Of a DNA stretch of 64,000 nucleotides, positions 56,666-64,000 are shown piece after piece. Numbering within the stretch: position 1 is the stretch's first letter; each line of letters begins with the position of its first letter. The translations under genes were made by a program, and so were the position numbers. The DNA is taken from positions 62,001 through 126,000 of the forward strand of contig JACJYQ010000009.1 of the NCBI GenBank assembly GCA_020636025.1. Direction: 5' to 3'. The notes beneath the pieces are model-generated. The model was given only the letters and a program-made list of their open reading frames with translations. It did not search any database and was not told the origin of the DNA. The stretch comes from Lewinellaceae bacterium. Its GTDB lineage: Bacteria > Bacteroidota > Bacteroidia > Chitinophagales > Saprospiraceae.

Positions 56666-56822
56666 AGTGTGCTAAAAAATTTAACAAAGGATTTAATAGC
56701 AAAACTGCAATATGATATTTTATAATAGTTTGTACTTTTCAAAGAATAATTTGGACTATTTATCGAAATGCAGACAGGATGGGATTTTGTACTTTATTGA
56801 GTCTTATTTTTCCAGACAATGG

Positions 56823-56830
56823 TACATTTG
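56823..56830 (+). promoter_or_regulatory. Candidate -7 element for the SulP transporter gene
   Basis: TACATTTG matches the Bacteroidota TAnnTTTG -7 consensus exactly. A TTG lies about 23 bp upstream, somewhat far for the -33 element. A start near 56836 would give a leader of about 54 nt. Confidence 0.4.
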
Positions 56831-56889
56831 TTCAACTAGCAATATCGCTGCACTTTTAGGGTAACGTCTGCGTTACGGCCGATTCTAAT

Positions 56890-58746
56890 ATGAGTGTAAA
56901 TTTAATCAAGAATGCTGTAAAGGGTGCCATTGATCAGGTGAAGGAAAGCCTACCTGATGGTGAAGATTTTAACTGGAAAAAACACATCCTTCCCCGTGTT
57001 TTCCCTTTTTTAGCCTGGAAAGACCAGCTTCGCAATAAAGAAACAATGCGCGCTGATTTGATGGCGGGCTTATTGGGAGCCATCATGGTATTGCCGCAAG
57101 GTGTAGCCTTTGCCCTTATTGCCGGATTACCACCAATTTATGGGTTGTACAGCGCCATGGTCTCGCCGATCATTTCGGGTTTGATGGGCTCATCCAGGCA
57201 CATGGTTTCCGGACCAACTACGGCCATTTCTCTGATCATAGCCACTACGGTGAGTCAATATGCTGTTGCCGGCAGCGCACAGTACATCGAAATGACGCTG
57301 GTTTTGACATTTCTGGTAGGGGCTATCCAGTTGGGAATGGGTATTGGCCGACTTGGGCGTTATGTTGGTTTTGTTTCTCATACGGTAGTAGTTGGTTTTA
57401 CGGCAGGAGCATCTTTTTTGATCATCACGTCACAAGTGAAAAATATGCTTGGCATCGAAGTGGCCAACAGAGCTTCCTTCCTGGAAACCTGGAGAGAGAT
57501 TTTTCAAGGATTGGGTCAAACGAAGCCGCTGTTATTGGCAGTTTCAGCAGCTACTATTGTTGCAGCCATTGTGGCCAAAAAGATTTCCAAGCGTATTCCG
57601 GATCTGATCGTTGGCCTGGCTGTAGGAACCCTGGTGGCCTGGCTATTGGGAGGAGAGTCAGCAGGTATTCAATCAGTAGGGCACATGCCGGCCCATTTGC
57701 CACCTTTTGACGTTCCATCCCTCACCCCGGAAAATTTCCACTTGTTAATTCAGAAAGCTTTTGTGGTGGCCTTGCTTAGTCTCGTTCAGTCAATTGCCAT
57801 TGCCCGTTCTATTGCCATCAAGTCTGGGGATATGCTGGATGGTAATCAGGAGTTTATTGGTCAGGGGCTTTCCAATATGGTTGGAAGCTTTTTCTCCTGT
57901 TATGCCAGTTCGGGTTCCTTTTCCAGATCGGCCCTGAATTATGAGGCGGGCGCCAAAACACCCATGTCTGCGGTTTTTTCTGCGGGCATTCTGATGCTCA
58001 TCATCTTGTTTCTGGCACCTTACGCGGCCTTGCTGCCCATGCCGGCCATGGCCGGACTCATTGTCATGGTTGGCTGGAACCTTATTGATTCCCACCACAT
58101 GGAAGAAATACAGTTGGCCAGCCGGGAAGACAACATCATTTTAGGCGTGGTGTTTTTTACCACCTTATTCGCAGAACTTGAATTCGCCATATACATCGGT
58201 GTGCTGCTGTCGCTTTATTTTTATTTAAAAAGAACCTCCAGACCCAATATCGCTGTAATGGCTCCGGATCCGGAGCATAATCGACATCAGATTATAAATG
58301 TCCAGCGAAAACAGGTGCCACAATGTCCTCAGGTAAAGATCATCCGGATTGACGGAAACCTGTTTTTTGGCGCCATTCCCCATGTGGCCGGAATTTTCCG
58401 TGAATATCGAAAAGGAAATGCCAGATACCTGATGTTGCTGATCAATGGGGTAAACCACGTAGATCTGGATGGCGCCGAGTGGCTTCAAAACGAAGCAAAA
58501 TACTGGAAAGAGAAAAAAGGAGGTGGCATTGTGCTGGTCAATCTGAAGGGAGTAGCCCGGGAAGTGCTGGTTGACGGAGGTTTCCTGAATGCCATTGGAC
58601 GAAAGAATATTTTCGATTCCAAAACAGATGCGCTCGCGTACATTTACAAAAGGCTTAACCTCAAAGTATGCAAGCAATGCGAGTTTCGTGTTTTTCGGGA
58701 ATGCAGGGAAGATCCACGGTTGCCGGTTTTGAGTGAAAAGAAATGA
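56890..58746 (+). CDS. SulP-family inorganic anion transporter with STAS domain
   Basis: A 618-residue SLC26/SulP protein. The sulfate transporter signature region reads VLPQGVAFALIAGLPPIYGL, followed by GSSRHMVSGPTTAISLI; about 11-12 membrane segments run to residue 450. The cytosolic STAS domain (about 470-590) has IIRIDGNLFFGAIPHV and VDLDGAEWLQNEA. A short cysteine-containing tail (CKQCEFRVFRECRED) could bind a metal. Transport of sulfate, bicarbonate or another anion is possible. Divergence from sqr suggests export or exchange of sulfur oxyanions (inference). The stop codon overlaps the start of a heptad repeat. Confidence 0.88.
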   Translation: MSVNLIKNAVKGAIDQVKESLPDGEDFNWKKHILPRVFPFLAWKDQLRNKETMRADLMAGLLGAIMVLPQGVAFALIAGLPPIYGLYSAMVSPIISGLMGSSRHMVSGPTTAISLIIATTVSQYAVAGSAQYIEMTLVLTFLVGAIQLGMGIGRLGRYVGFVSHTVVVGFTAGASFLIITSQVKNMLGIEVANRASFLETWREIFQGLGQTKPLLLAVSAATIVAAIVAKKISKRIPDLIVGLAVGTLVAWLLGGESAGIQSVGHMPAHLPPFDVPSLTPENFHLLIQKAFVVALLSLVQSIAIARSIAIKSGDMLDGNQEFIGQGLSNMVGSFFSCYASSGSFSRSALNYEAGAKTPMSAVFSAGILMLIILFLAPYAALLPMPAMAGLIVMVGWNLIDSHHMEEIQLASREDNIILGVVFFTTLFAELEFAIYIGVLLSLYFYLKRTSRPNIAVMAPDPEHNRHQIINVQRKQVPQCPQVKIIRIDGNLFFGAIPHVAGIFREYRKGNARYLMLLINGVNHVDLDGAEWLQNEAKYWKEKKGGGIVLVNLKGVAREVLVDGGFLNAIGRKNIFDSKTDALAYIYKRLNLKVCKQCEFRVFRECREDPRLPVLSEKK

Positions 58747-58815
58747 GTGCGGAGTGCGGAGTGCGGAGTGAGGAGTGCAGAGTGCGGAGAGATGAATGAT
58801 AAGAGATGAGAGATG
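58745..58815. repeat. Heptad array (GAGTGCG unit) without inverted arm
   Basis: Six contiguous 7-mers from 58745 to 58786 (GAGTGCG three times, GAGTGAG, GAGTGCA, GAGTGCG), beginning inside the SulP stop codon. A second set (GAGATGA, ATGATAA, GAGATGA, GAGATGC) follows to about 58815. No complementary arm is seen nearby. Confidence 0.85.
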
Positions 58816-58854
58816 CCTGTGATCTTTTTTGGGTTTGTACTGTTTTTGGTTTTT

Positions 58855-59532
58855 ATGGATATTCGGATAAATGACTCCACGCTTCAGTTTTTAAGGGATA
58901 TTTCGGTTAATAACAATCGAGAATGGTTTTCTGCAAACAAGGAGGCTTATGACGTAGCCCTGGCGAATATGAAGGAGTTTGTAACGGCTGTGGGAAATGC
59001 GCTTGGCGAAACAGATCATTTGGAGAGTTCCAAGCTATTTCGGATTTATCGGGATGTTCGCTTTTCAAAGGATAAAAGCCCGTATAAAAATAATTTTGGC
59101 TCCGGTTTCAGGCGGGCAACCAAGCGACTTAGAGGCGGATATTATCTGCACCTTGAGCCAGGTGCCTCCTTTGCCGGCGGTGGCTTTTGGGCGCCAAATG
59201 CAGCAGACTTAAAGCGGATCAGAGATGAATTCGCGGCCGATCCGGAGAGCATACAGAAGATTATGGCTGAACCTGCTTTCATAGATTATTTTGGAACCAT
59301 TCAGGGAGATGAATTAAAAACGGCCCCCAAAGGTTTTGATAAAGAGGATCCTGCCATTGACCTTATCCGAAAAAAATCATTTGTGGTCCGAAGACCATTT
59401 ACAGATGAGGAAGTTTTAAGTCCGGATTTTTTGAATGAGGTAAAACGGACTTTTGAGGCTATGAGACCTTATTTTGACTATATGAGCCTTGTCCTGACCA
59501 CGGATTCAAACGGGGTCTCCCTTTTCGAATAA
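58855..59532 (+). CDS. DUF2461 family protein
   Basis: About 225 residues from the ATG at 58855 (MDIRINDSTLQFLRDIS). The frame is open to 58813, but the extra residues are hydrophobic and overlap the repeat region. The family motif NNREWFSANKEAYD is followed by LFRIYRDVRFSKDKSPYKNNF and YYLHLEPGASFAGGGFW (conserved core of TIGR02453/DUF2461). The role of this widespread family is unknown. It is convergent with the SNF2 helicase gene, the two stops being 1 bp apart. Confidence 0.9.
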   Translation: MDIRINDSTLQFLRDISVNNNREWFSANKEAYDVALANMKEFVTAVGNALGETDHLESSKLFRIYRDVRFSKDKSPYKNNFGSGFRRATKRLRGGYYLHLEPGASFAGGGFWAPNAADLKRIRDEFAADPESIQKIMAEPAFIDYFGTIQGDELKTAPKGFDKEDPAIDLIRKKSFVVRRPFTDEEVLSPDFLNEVKRTFEAMRPYFDYMSLVLTTDSNGVSLFE

Positions 59533-59533
59533 A

Positions 59534-62455
59534 TCAGGCAAGCAACTCTTCCATCTCCTCCATGGTGATTGACTTTGGCTCCTCGTCAAATAGCGATTCG
59601 CCCAACTTCCTTTTTTTGTCCTGCAATACCCGGATCTTTTCTTCAATGGTATTTCTGGACAGAAACCTTTGTGCCGTTACCGGCCAAATCTGCCCAATCC
59701 GGTGTGCCCGGGCAATCGCCTGATCTTCAATGGCTGGATTCCACCAGGGATCCAGAATAAAGACATAGTCGGCAGCCGTTAAATTCAGCCCGACCCCTCC
59801 GGCCTTAATGGTCATAAAGAATGCCAGAACGTTTGGGTCCTCTTGAAACCGGTTTACTTCTTTGGCGCGATCGGGCATGGAAGTGCTTCCACTTAGCCAG
59901 GCATAGGGGAGTTTGTTGGATTCGAAATGTTTTCTGAATAATTCCAGGTGTTTTTCAAAACTGCTGAAAAACAATACTTTATGTCCGGCACATTGAATGG
60001 TATCCCAGGTAGCCAACACGTCATTAAACTTACCGGATCCTCCTTCAAAATCGGTGTTTACCAATCTCGGGTCATTCGCAATTTGCCGCAGTCGGGTAAG
60101 GGCCTGCAATGCCTGAAATCGCGTTTGAGGATCGCCGAACAGCGACAAAATTTCGTTCCTGGCCGCCGATTTTGTTTTTTCATACAGTTTTTCCTGGGCC
60201 GTAGTCATTTCAGAATAAAACAACTGTTCGGTGAGTTCCGGTAAATCGGGTGCGACCTGCTCTTTTGTTCTCCTTAAAAAGAATGGCCGAACCCGCCTGA
60301 AAAGTTGCTCTTTTGCCATCTCATCATCCAGTTTTTCAATGGGGACAATAAATTTTTCCTTAAAAGATTTAAAGCTTCCCAATGTAGCCGGGTTGATAAA
60401 TTCCATTTGTGACCAAAGATCACTCAGCGAATTTTCAATGGGTGTTCCGGAAAGCGATACTTTACAGGATGCATTTAGACTCAGCACTACCTTCGAAATT
60501 TCAGATTGCCTGTTTTTTATCTGTTGACTTTCATCAAGGATTATGACCTTCCAATGCAGGCATTGAAGCATATCCAGGTCTTGTCGTGCCGTATGATAAG
60601 TGGTTAACACAACATCAAAGCCGGAGAGCGCCCGGGCATCTTTGCCTCTTTTTGGCCCGGTATGCACACAAACCATGAGAGATGGTGCAAATTTCATCAA
60701 CTCTTTTTGCCAGTTAAACACCAGTGAAGCCGGTAAAATAATCAAGGCATTTAAAGGCTTTAGGTCTTCCCTGTATGATTGAAAAAGATCGAGCTGTGGA
60801 CTGTGACCCAAATGCTCGTCTGCACCATTGCTTAGCTGTTTTTGTTTGGCATACAGCAGCAACGCAATCGTTTGTAAAGTCTTTCCGAGCCCCATGTCAT
60901 CTGCCAAACAGGCGCCAAAACCTGCATTGAGGTGCCCAACCAGCCATTTTACGCCTTCCAACTGATACGGTCGGAGCTCTGCTTTAAGATCTGCAGATAC
61001 TTCATAAGCCACAGCTGAGGGATCAACTTGCTTATGAACTTCGCCATTTTCTGCAGATTGAATACCCGCTGATTCAAGAAGGGTAAACAGGCTTTTGGGA
61101 ATTCTGAGCGTGTTGTCAGGACCATCGGTGGCCGTTTCTGCCAGCTCGGTATAGCGGGTAAACCAGGTTTCCGGAATTAGAAAAAAGGTGCCATCGGGTA
61201 AGGCAAAATAAGGATCCCGGGCCCGAAGATTTTGGCGTAAGGCTTTAAATGGAATACTGAATTCGCCAATGCTGATATTTCCGTGAATATCAAACCAATC
61301 CGCACCGGAAGTCACGGTTATGGCGGGCTCGGCCGAAACAAGTGCGATGGACTTATTGGCAACCAAAGGCAATTCAACATGAAAACCTTCCTTTTGTAAG
61401 CTTTTGCCATGGCGGGCAAGCCACGCGACAAGTTGTTCAAGATTATTCCCTCCAGGCATGTGGAACAGGCTTCCGGAAGGTTCCAGGCCATGGTTTTGTA
61501 AAAGACTAACTTTCTCCTTTTCCAGGGATTGATCTCTGATCACCTGGCGAATGACAAACTCATACTGTGTGTCACCGGAAAAGTCTACGCTGGTAACCCT
61601 GTCCCTGTTTTCATTCATTCTGAACTCAACCGAGCCATACGAAAAAATGGTCTGCAGGTACCAGGCTCCTTCCAGCACGTTTTCTGTAGGGACTAGTTTG
61701 GCAGCCGTTAATTCACGGGTTTCCAGCAGTTCAAAGCCACTGGCTTCAATTCTTGTCCTTCCGGCGTTTTTAGCCACAAATTGCCGGAAATACACTTTTG
61801 CCTTGTCCTGAGGTATGTGGATTACGTCTTTTTGCTGGAAGGGTTTTACCATATTTCCATTAATTCCCGGTACCCTGAATAGTGCAGAGTCGACTAGCAG
61901 CCAGGCGGGATCAGCATTGGTGAGTGGCCTCACCTTGTGCGCCCGGATGGGCCATTTCTCCATTTCAGTGCCCAATTGAAAGCGATATTCAACACCTTCC
62001 TCGTTTTTATGAAAGGAAATATGTGGGATCAGATCTTCTGATTGAGTGCTGATGCGTACACTTTCTGCTGGCGTATCCCTTGTCATATCCAGGGTTAAGG
62101 GGAAATGTTCCGAGACAATTGTGGTGAGGAAGCTATCGAGCCTTTCAAAAATATACTTTTCTACCAGGGGCTTGGTTGTGGGCTCTTCCAATAGTTTGGC
62201 AAGTGGGGTAGCGGTTCTTGCCTTGGATGCTTTATATCTGGATTCCAGATTTCCAGGTATTAATTCATCAATCAGAGAAAAGAGACGAAGTATGGGAGGA
62301 CTTGCATCATGACCATGAGGTACTATGGTTGCCAGGGTGGCTCGTTGTAAAGGATAGCCGAGCTGGCCGTTTGTAGTTTGGTCAACAATGTGTGCCGAGG
62401 GCAGGTACAGATTATCTGTAAATTGATAAAGGTTGAAAACGATTTGCGTAGCCAT
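59534..62455 (-). CDS. SNF2-family helicase (HepA/RapA-like)
   Basis: A 973-residue protein. The N-terminal roughly 480 residues are of unassigned fold. The SNF2 ATPase follows, with Walker A DDMGLGKTLQT near residue 523, a DEAH-equivalent box read as LDESQQIKN near 640, LSGTPIENSLSDLW as motif III, and motif VI in DQAIARAHRIGQ. Bacterial SNF2 proteins of this kind remodel RNA polymerase or protein-DNA complexes. Standalone copies are common in Bacteroidota, and nothing here ties it to defence. It differs from the PLD-SNF2 helicase of the island in domain layout and motif II. Confidence 0.9.
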   Translation of the reverse strand: MATQIVFNLYQFTDNLYLPSAHIVDQTTNGQLGYPLQRATLATIVPHGHDASPPILRLFSLIDELIPGNLESRYKASKARTATPLAKLLEEPTTKPLVEKYIFERLDSFLTTIVSEHFPLTLDMTRDTPAESVRISTQSEDLIPHISFHKNEEGVEYRFQLGTEMEKWPIRAHKVRPLTNADPAWLLVDSALFRVPGINGNMVKPFQQKDVIHIPQDKAKVYFRQFVAKNAGRTRIEASGFELLETRELTAAKLVPTENVLEGAWYLQTIFSYGSVEFRMNENRDRVTSVDFSGDTQYEFVIRQVIRDQSLEKEKVSLLQNHGLEPSGSLFHMPGGNNLEQLVAWLARHGKSLQKEGFHVELPLVANKSIALVSAEPAITVTSGADWFDIHGNISIGEFSIPFKALRQNLRARDPYFALPDGTFFLIPETWFTRYTELAETATDGPDNTLRIPKSLFTLLESAGIQSAENGEVHKQVDPSAVAYEVSADLKAELRPYQLEGVKWLVGHLNAGFGACLADDMGLGKTLQTIALLLYAKQKQLSNGADEHLGHSPQLDLFQSYREDLKPLNALIILPASLVFNWQKELMKFAPSLMVCVHTGPKRGKDARALSGFDVVLTTYHTARQDLDMLQCLHWKVIILDESQQIKNRQSEISKVVLSLNASCKVSLSGTPIENSLSDLWSQMEFINPATLGSFKSFKEKFIVPIEKLDDEMAKEQLFRRVRPFFLRRTKEQVAPDLPELTEQLFYSEMTTAQEKLYEKTKSAARNEILSLFGDPQTRFQALQALTRLRQIANDPRLVNTDFEGGSGKFNDVLATWDTIQCAGHKVLFFSSFEKHLELFRKHFESNKLPYAWLSGSTSMPDRAKEVNRFQEDPNVLAFFMTIKAGGVGLNLTAADYVFILDPWWNPAIEDQAIARAHRIGQIWPVTAQRFLSRNTIEEKIRVLQDKKRKLGESLFDEEPKSITMEEMEELLA

Positions 62456-62986
62456 AAACGGGGGGCGAAGGTAATGCGGGCGCTACGCAAGGCCAACAGC
62501 CGGAAAAAATAAAAGAGCTACCGAAACCAGCAGCCCTTTCAAATAAAAAAAGCGAGTTGAAAGGCAATGAAGGCAATAAATTGCAAAATGCTTCTCAGGG
62601 TTACTCTGCAAGTTAGGAATGCACCCACGTCAGCAAAATGGGTCTTGTGTCCAGATACCGAGATGCAAAGCTACGTGATTAAGTTGTTCGGATTAAATCA
62701 AATTAAATGGAAGGATACTCATGAATGGCCTACGGCCAGTTCTTTCGGTTAATGGTCCTTAATCCAATTCCTGCCAATTTATAAATACAAATACGTGCCA
62801 AATTTTAATGCTTTGACAATCATGATTTAATAAGTTGAAAATAATATTATGTGTTTCAAAATGGGAAAAATGATCTCTCTGTGGGAAAACGTACAAGCTA
62901 TAATTGTCTTGAAACAAAATGTGAATACAGGAAATACATTAGACCTTGATATGTAGACGTGTAGGTCTGAAAACAGGAGAGAAAGT
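62456..62986. other. 531-bp intergenic region
   Basis: No gene is recognisable; a 61-codon plus-strand frame (62567-62752) has no family features. A weak hairpin, CTTTCAA ... TTGAAAG (about 62535-62563), is the only visible structure. The right-hand part is AT-rich. Confidence 0.5.
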
Positions 62987-64000
62987 TTACTGGCACAAGT
63001 CTATTTTATCGGAAACCAGACGACTGGCTCGTTGCAGGTTTATAGCCATCTTGTTTATGCAAACCTGAAGAATTTCCAGGCTATTATCATCCTGCATCAA
63101 TATTTTTTGTAAGGTTTTACTGTTCTCACAAAGGGTATTCAGTCCGAGCATGGCGAAATTGGGCTGTAACTTGTGCAGCAGGGCAAATGTCTTTTCCAGG
63201 TCGCCTTCCTGAGCATATCGCTCCAGTTCAGCAACGGCCTGGTCCGCCTCTTTTTTAAAATCATTCAATATGCCAAGGATAAATTCAGGATCGCCATTAC
63301 TAATTTTTTTTAGGTAACTGAGATCTGGCTCGTTGCTTGTAAAATCAAGCGGCTTGCAGAATTGAGGCGCTTTTTTCGCATTCTCTGAAGGCTTAATATA
63401 CTGGCATAAATGATCCAAAAGGCTGTTAGGTGAAATTGGTTTGGTGAGAAAACTGTTCATGCCTGCCTCCAGGGCCTTTCTTTTCTCATCGGCCATCGCA
63501 GCGGCGGTAAGCGCGATTATTGGGGTTGTTTTATTGATGTTTTGTGTGTCATTTCGAATAATTCCGGTTGTTTCAAATCCATCCTGATCCGGCATGTGAA
63601 TATCCATCAGGATGATGTCGAATTGCTGCTGCTTACTTAAATTTATCGCCTCGGCGCTGTTATGGGCAACGGCATACGTGCAATCCCAGCCTTCCAGGGT
63701 TTTACACAGCAGTTTTTGATTCAGGAGATTATCCTCCACAATCATCACATGCGAACCTGCGATCCGATTGTCGGCAGTCTGATATTCAAGCCCTGCATGT
63801 TCATGCCGGGACTCTACAGGAATGCCAGAGTCTCCGAAGCTTAGTTCAAAAATAAAATCTGAGCCTTTCCCTTCTTCACTCTCTATATGAATGGTGCCAC
63901 CCTGCATTTCAACCAGCTGTTTCACGATGGTAAGGCCAAGGCCGGTTCCTCCAAATTTTCGACTGATCTGGGGATCGGCCTGTTTGAAATATTCAAATAT
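62987..64000 (-). CDS. Hybrid sensor histidine kinase, C-terminal part (N-terminus beyond window)
   Basis: The frame is open from the window edge to the stop at 62987 (337 codons), so the gene's start lies to the right. The visible part begins in the kinase ATP-binding domain (ADPQISRKFGGTGLGLTIV, VEMQGGTIHIESEEGKGSDF). It continues with a receiver domain (MIVEDNLLNQKLL, phospho-acceptor in IILMDIHMPDQDGFE, lysine in FLTKPIS) and ends in an HPt domain with a likely phospho-histidine in LLHKLQPNFAMLG. This is a phosphorelay architecture of the ArcB/BarA type. The signal and target regulator are unknown. Confidence 0.9.
   Translation of the reverse strand: MFEYFKQADPQISRKFGGTGLGLTIVKQLVEMQGGTIHIESEEGKGSDFIFELSFGDSGIPVESRHEHAGLEYQTADNRIAGSHVMIVEDNLLNQKLLCKTLEGWDCTYAVAHNSAEAINLSKQQQFDIILMDIHMPDQDGFETTGIIRNDTQNINKTTPIIALTAAAMADEKRKALEAGMNSFLTKPISPNSLLDHLCQYIKPSENAKKAPQFCKPLDFTSNEPDLSYLKKISNGDPEFILGILNDFKKEADQAVAELERYAQEGDLEKTFALLHKLQPNFAMLGLNTLCENSKTLQKILMQDDNSLEILQVCINKMAINLQRASRLVSDKIDLCQ

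Noticed and set aside
59534..62455. SNF2 helicase as part of a defence locus
   Set aside because: It is a standalone gene outside the island, with a DUF2461 gene as convergent neighbour, and such helicases are ordinary in Bacteroidota.

Overview
The window is a stretch of a Bacteroidota chromosome. The class is not certain; a Saprospiria- or Cytophagia-like genome would fit. The evidence is a 2267-residue secreted protein ending in a type IX secretion (T9SS type A) sorting domain, a hybrid two-component system with an AraC output domain, SusC/TonB-type outer-membrane barrels, a DUF4212 plus sodium symporter pair, a Bacteroidota-type tyrosine recombinase, starts that generally lack Shine-Dalgarno sequences, and many intergenic iterated short repeats.

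Layout. 1-774: N-terminal part of an EAD11-TIR protein, cut by the window edge. 775-3790: an insertion-sequence cluster, with a decayed IS4-family copy carrying a 9-bp target duplication and a second, unrelated DDE element ending about 5 bp before the next gene. 3793-8890: a five-gene molybdenum hydroxylase operon (2Fe-2S subunit, diheme cytochrome c, Tat-exported molybdopterin subunit, XdhC-like and MocA-like maturation factors). 9073-9320: tRNA-Val(GAC) and tRNA-Pro(GGG).

9253-27733: an 18.5-kb integrative island in the tRNA-Pro gene, bounded by 77-bp direct repeats that differ at only two bases, one of them the first anticodon base. It carries an integrase, a primase-helicase-like gene, and a seven-gene co-directional minus-strand operon. 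In transcription order the operon encodes an AbiEi-like wHTH protein, a PLD-SNF2 helicase, RhuM, an Eco57I-like methylase with a C-terminal AlbA_2-like domain, a DUF262 protein, an SMC/DUF3696-like ATPase and an unknown protein. An inverted repeat and a Bacteroidota-type promoter lie just upstream of the first gene. This operon is the best candidate for an undescribed (defence) system in the window.

27801-44679: chromosomal genes, namely a TonB-dependent receptor-like barrel, a collagen-repeat lipoprotein, a small barrel, a hybrid two-component regulator, an SSS symporter pair, a GT4 glycosyltransferase, a methyltransferase-like protein, a TPR-CHAT protein and an NAD-binding epimerase. 44830-51633: a giant T9SS cargo protein in which a choice-of-anchor-I-like propeller appears split by a phytase-like domain and three tandem PhoX-like modules. 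52046-53359: an intact copy of the IS4-family element. 53388-64000: a cupin, a frameshifted AraC regulator, a methyltransferase, a sulfide:quinone oxidoreductase divergent from a SulP transporter, a DUF2461 protein, a SNF2 helicase and the C-terminal part of a hybrid sensor kinase.

Across the window several intergenic regions contain short iterated units (7-9 bp), usually arranged as two inverted arms, with a different unit at each place. Both IS4 copies sit inside or beside such structures.
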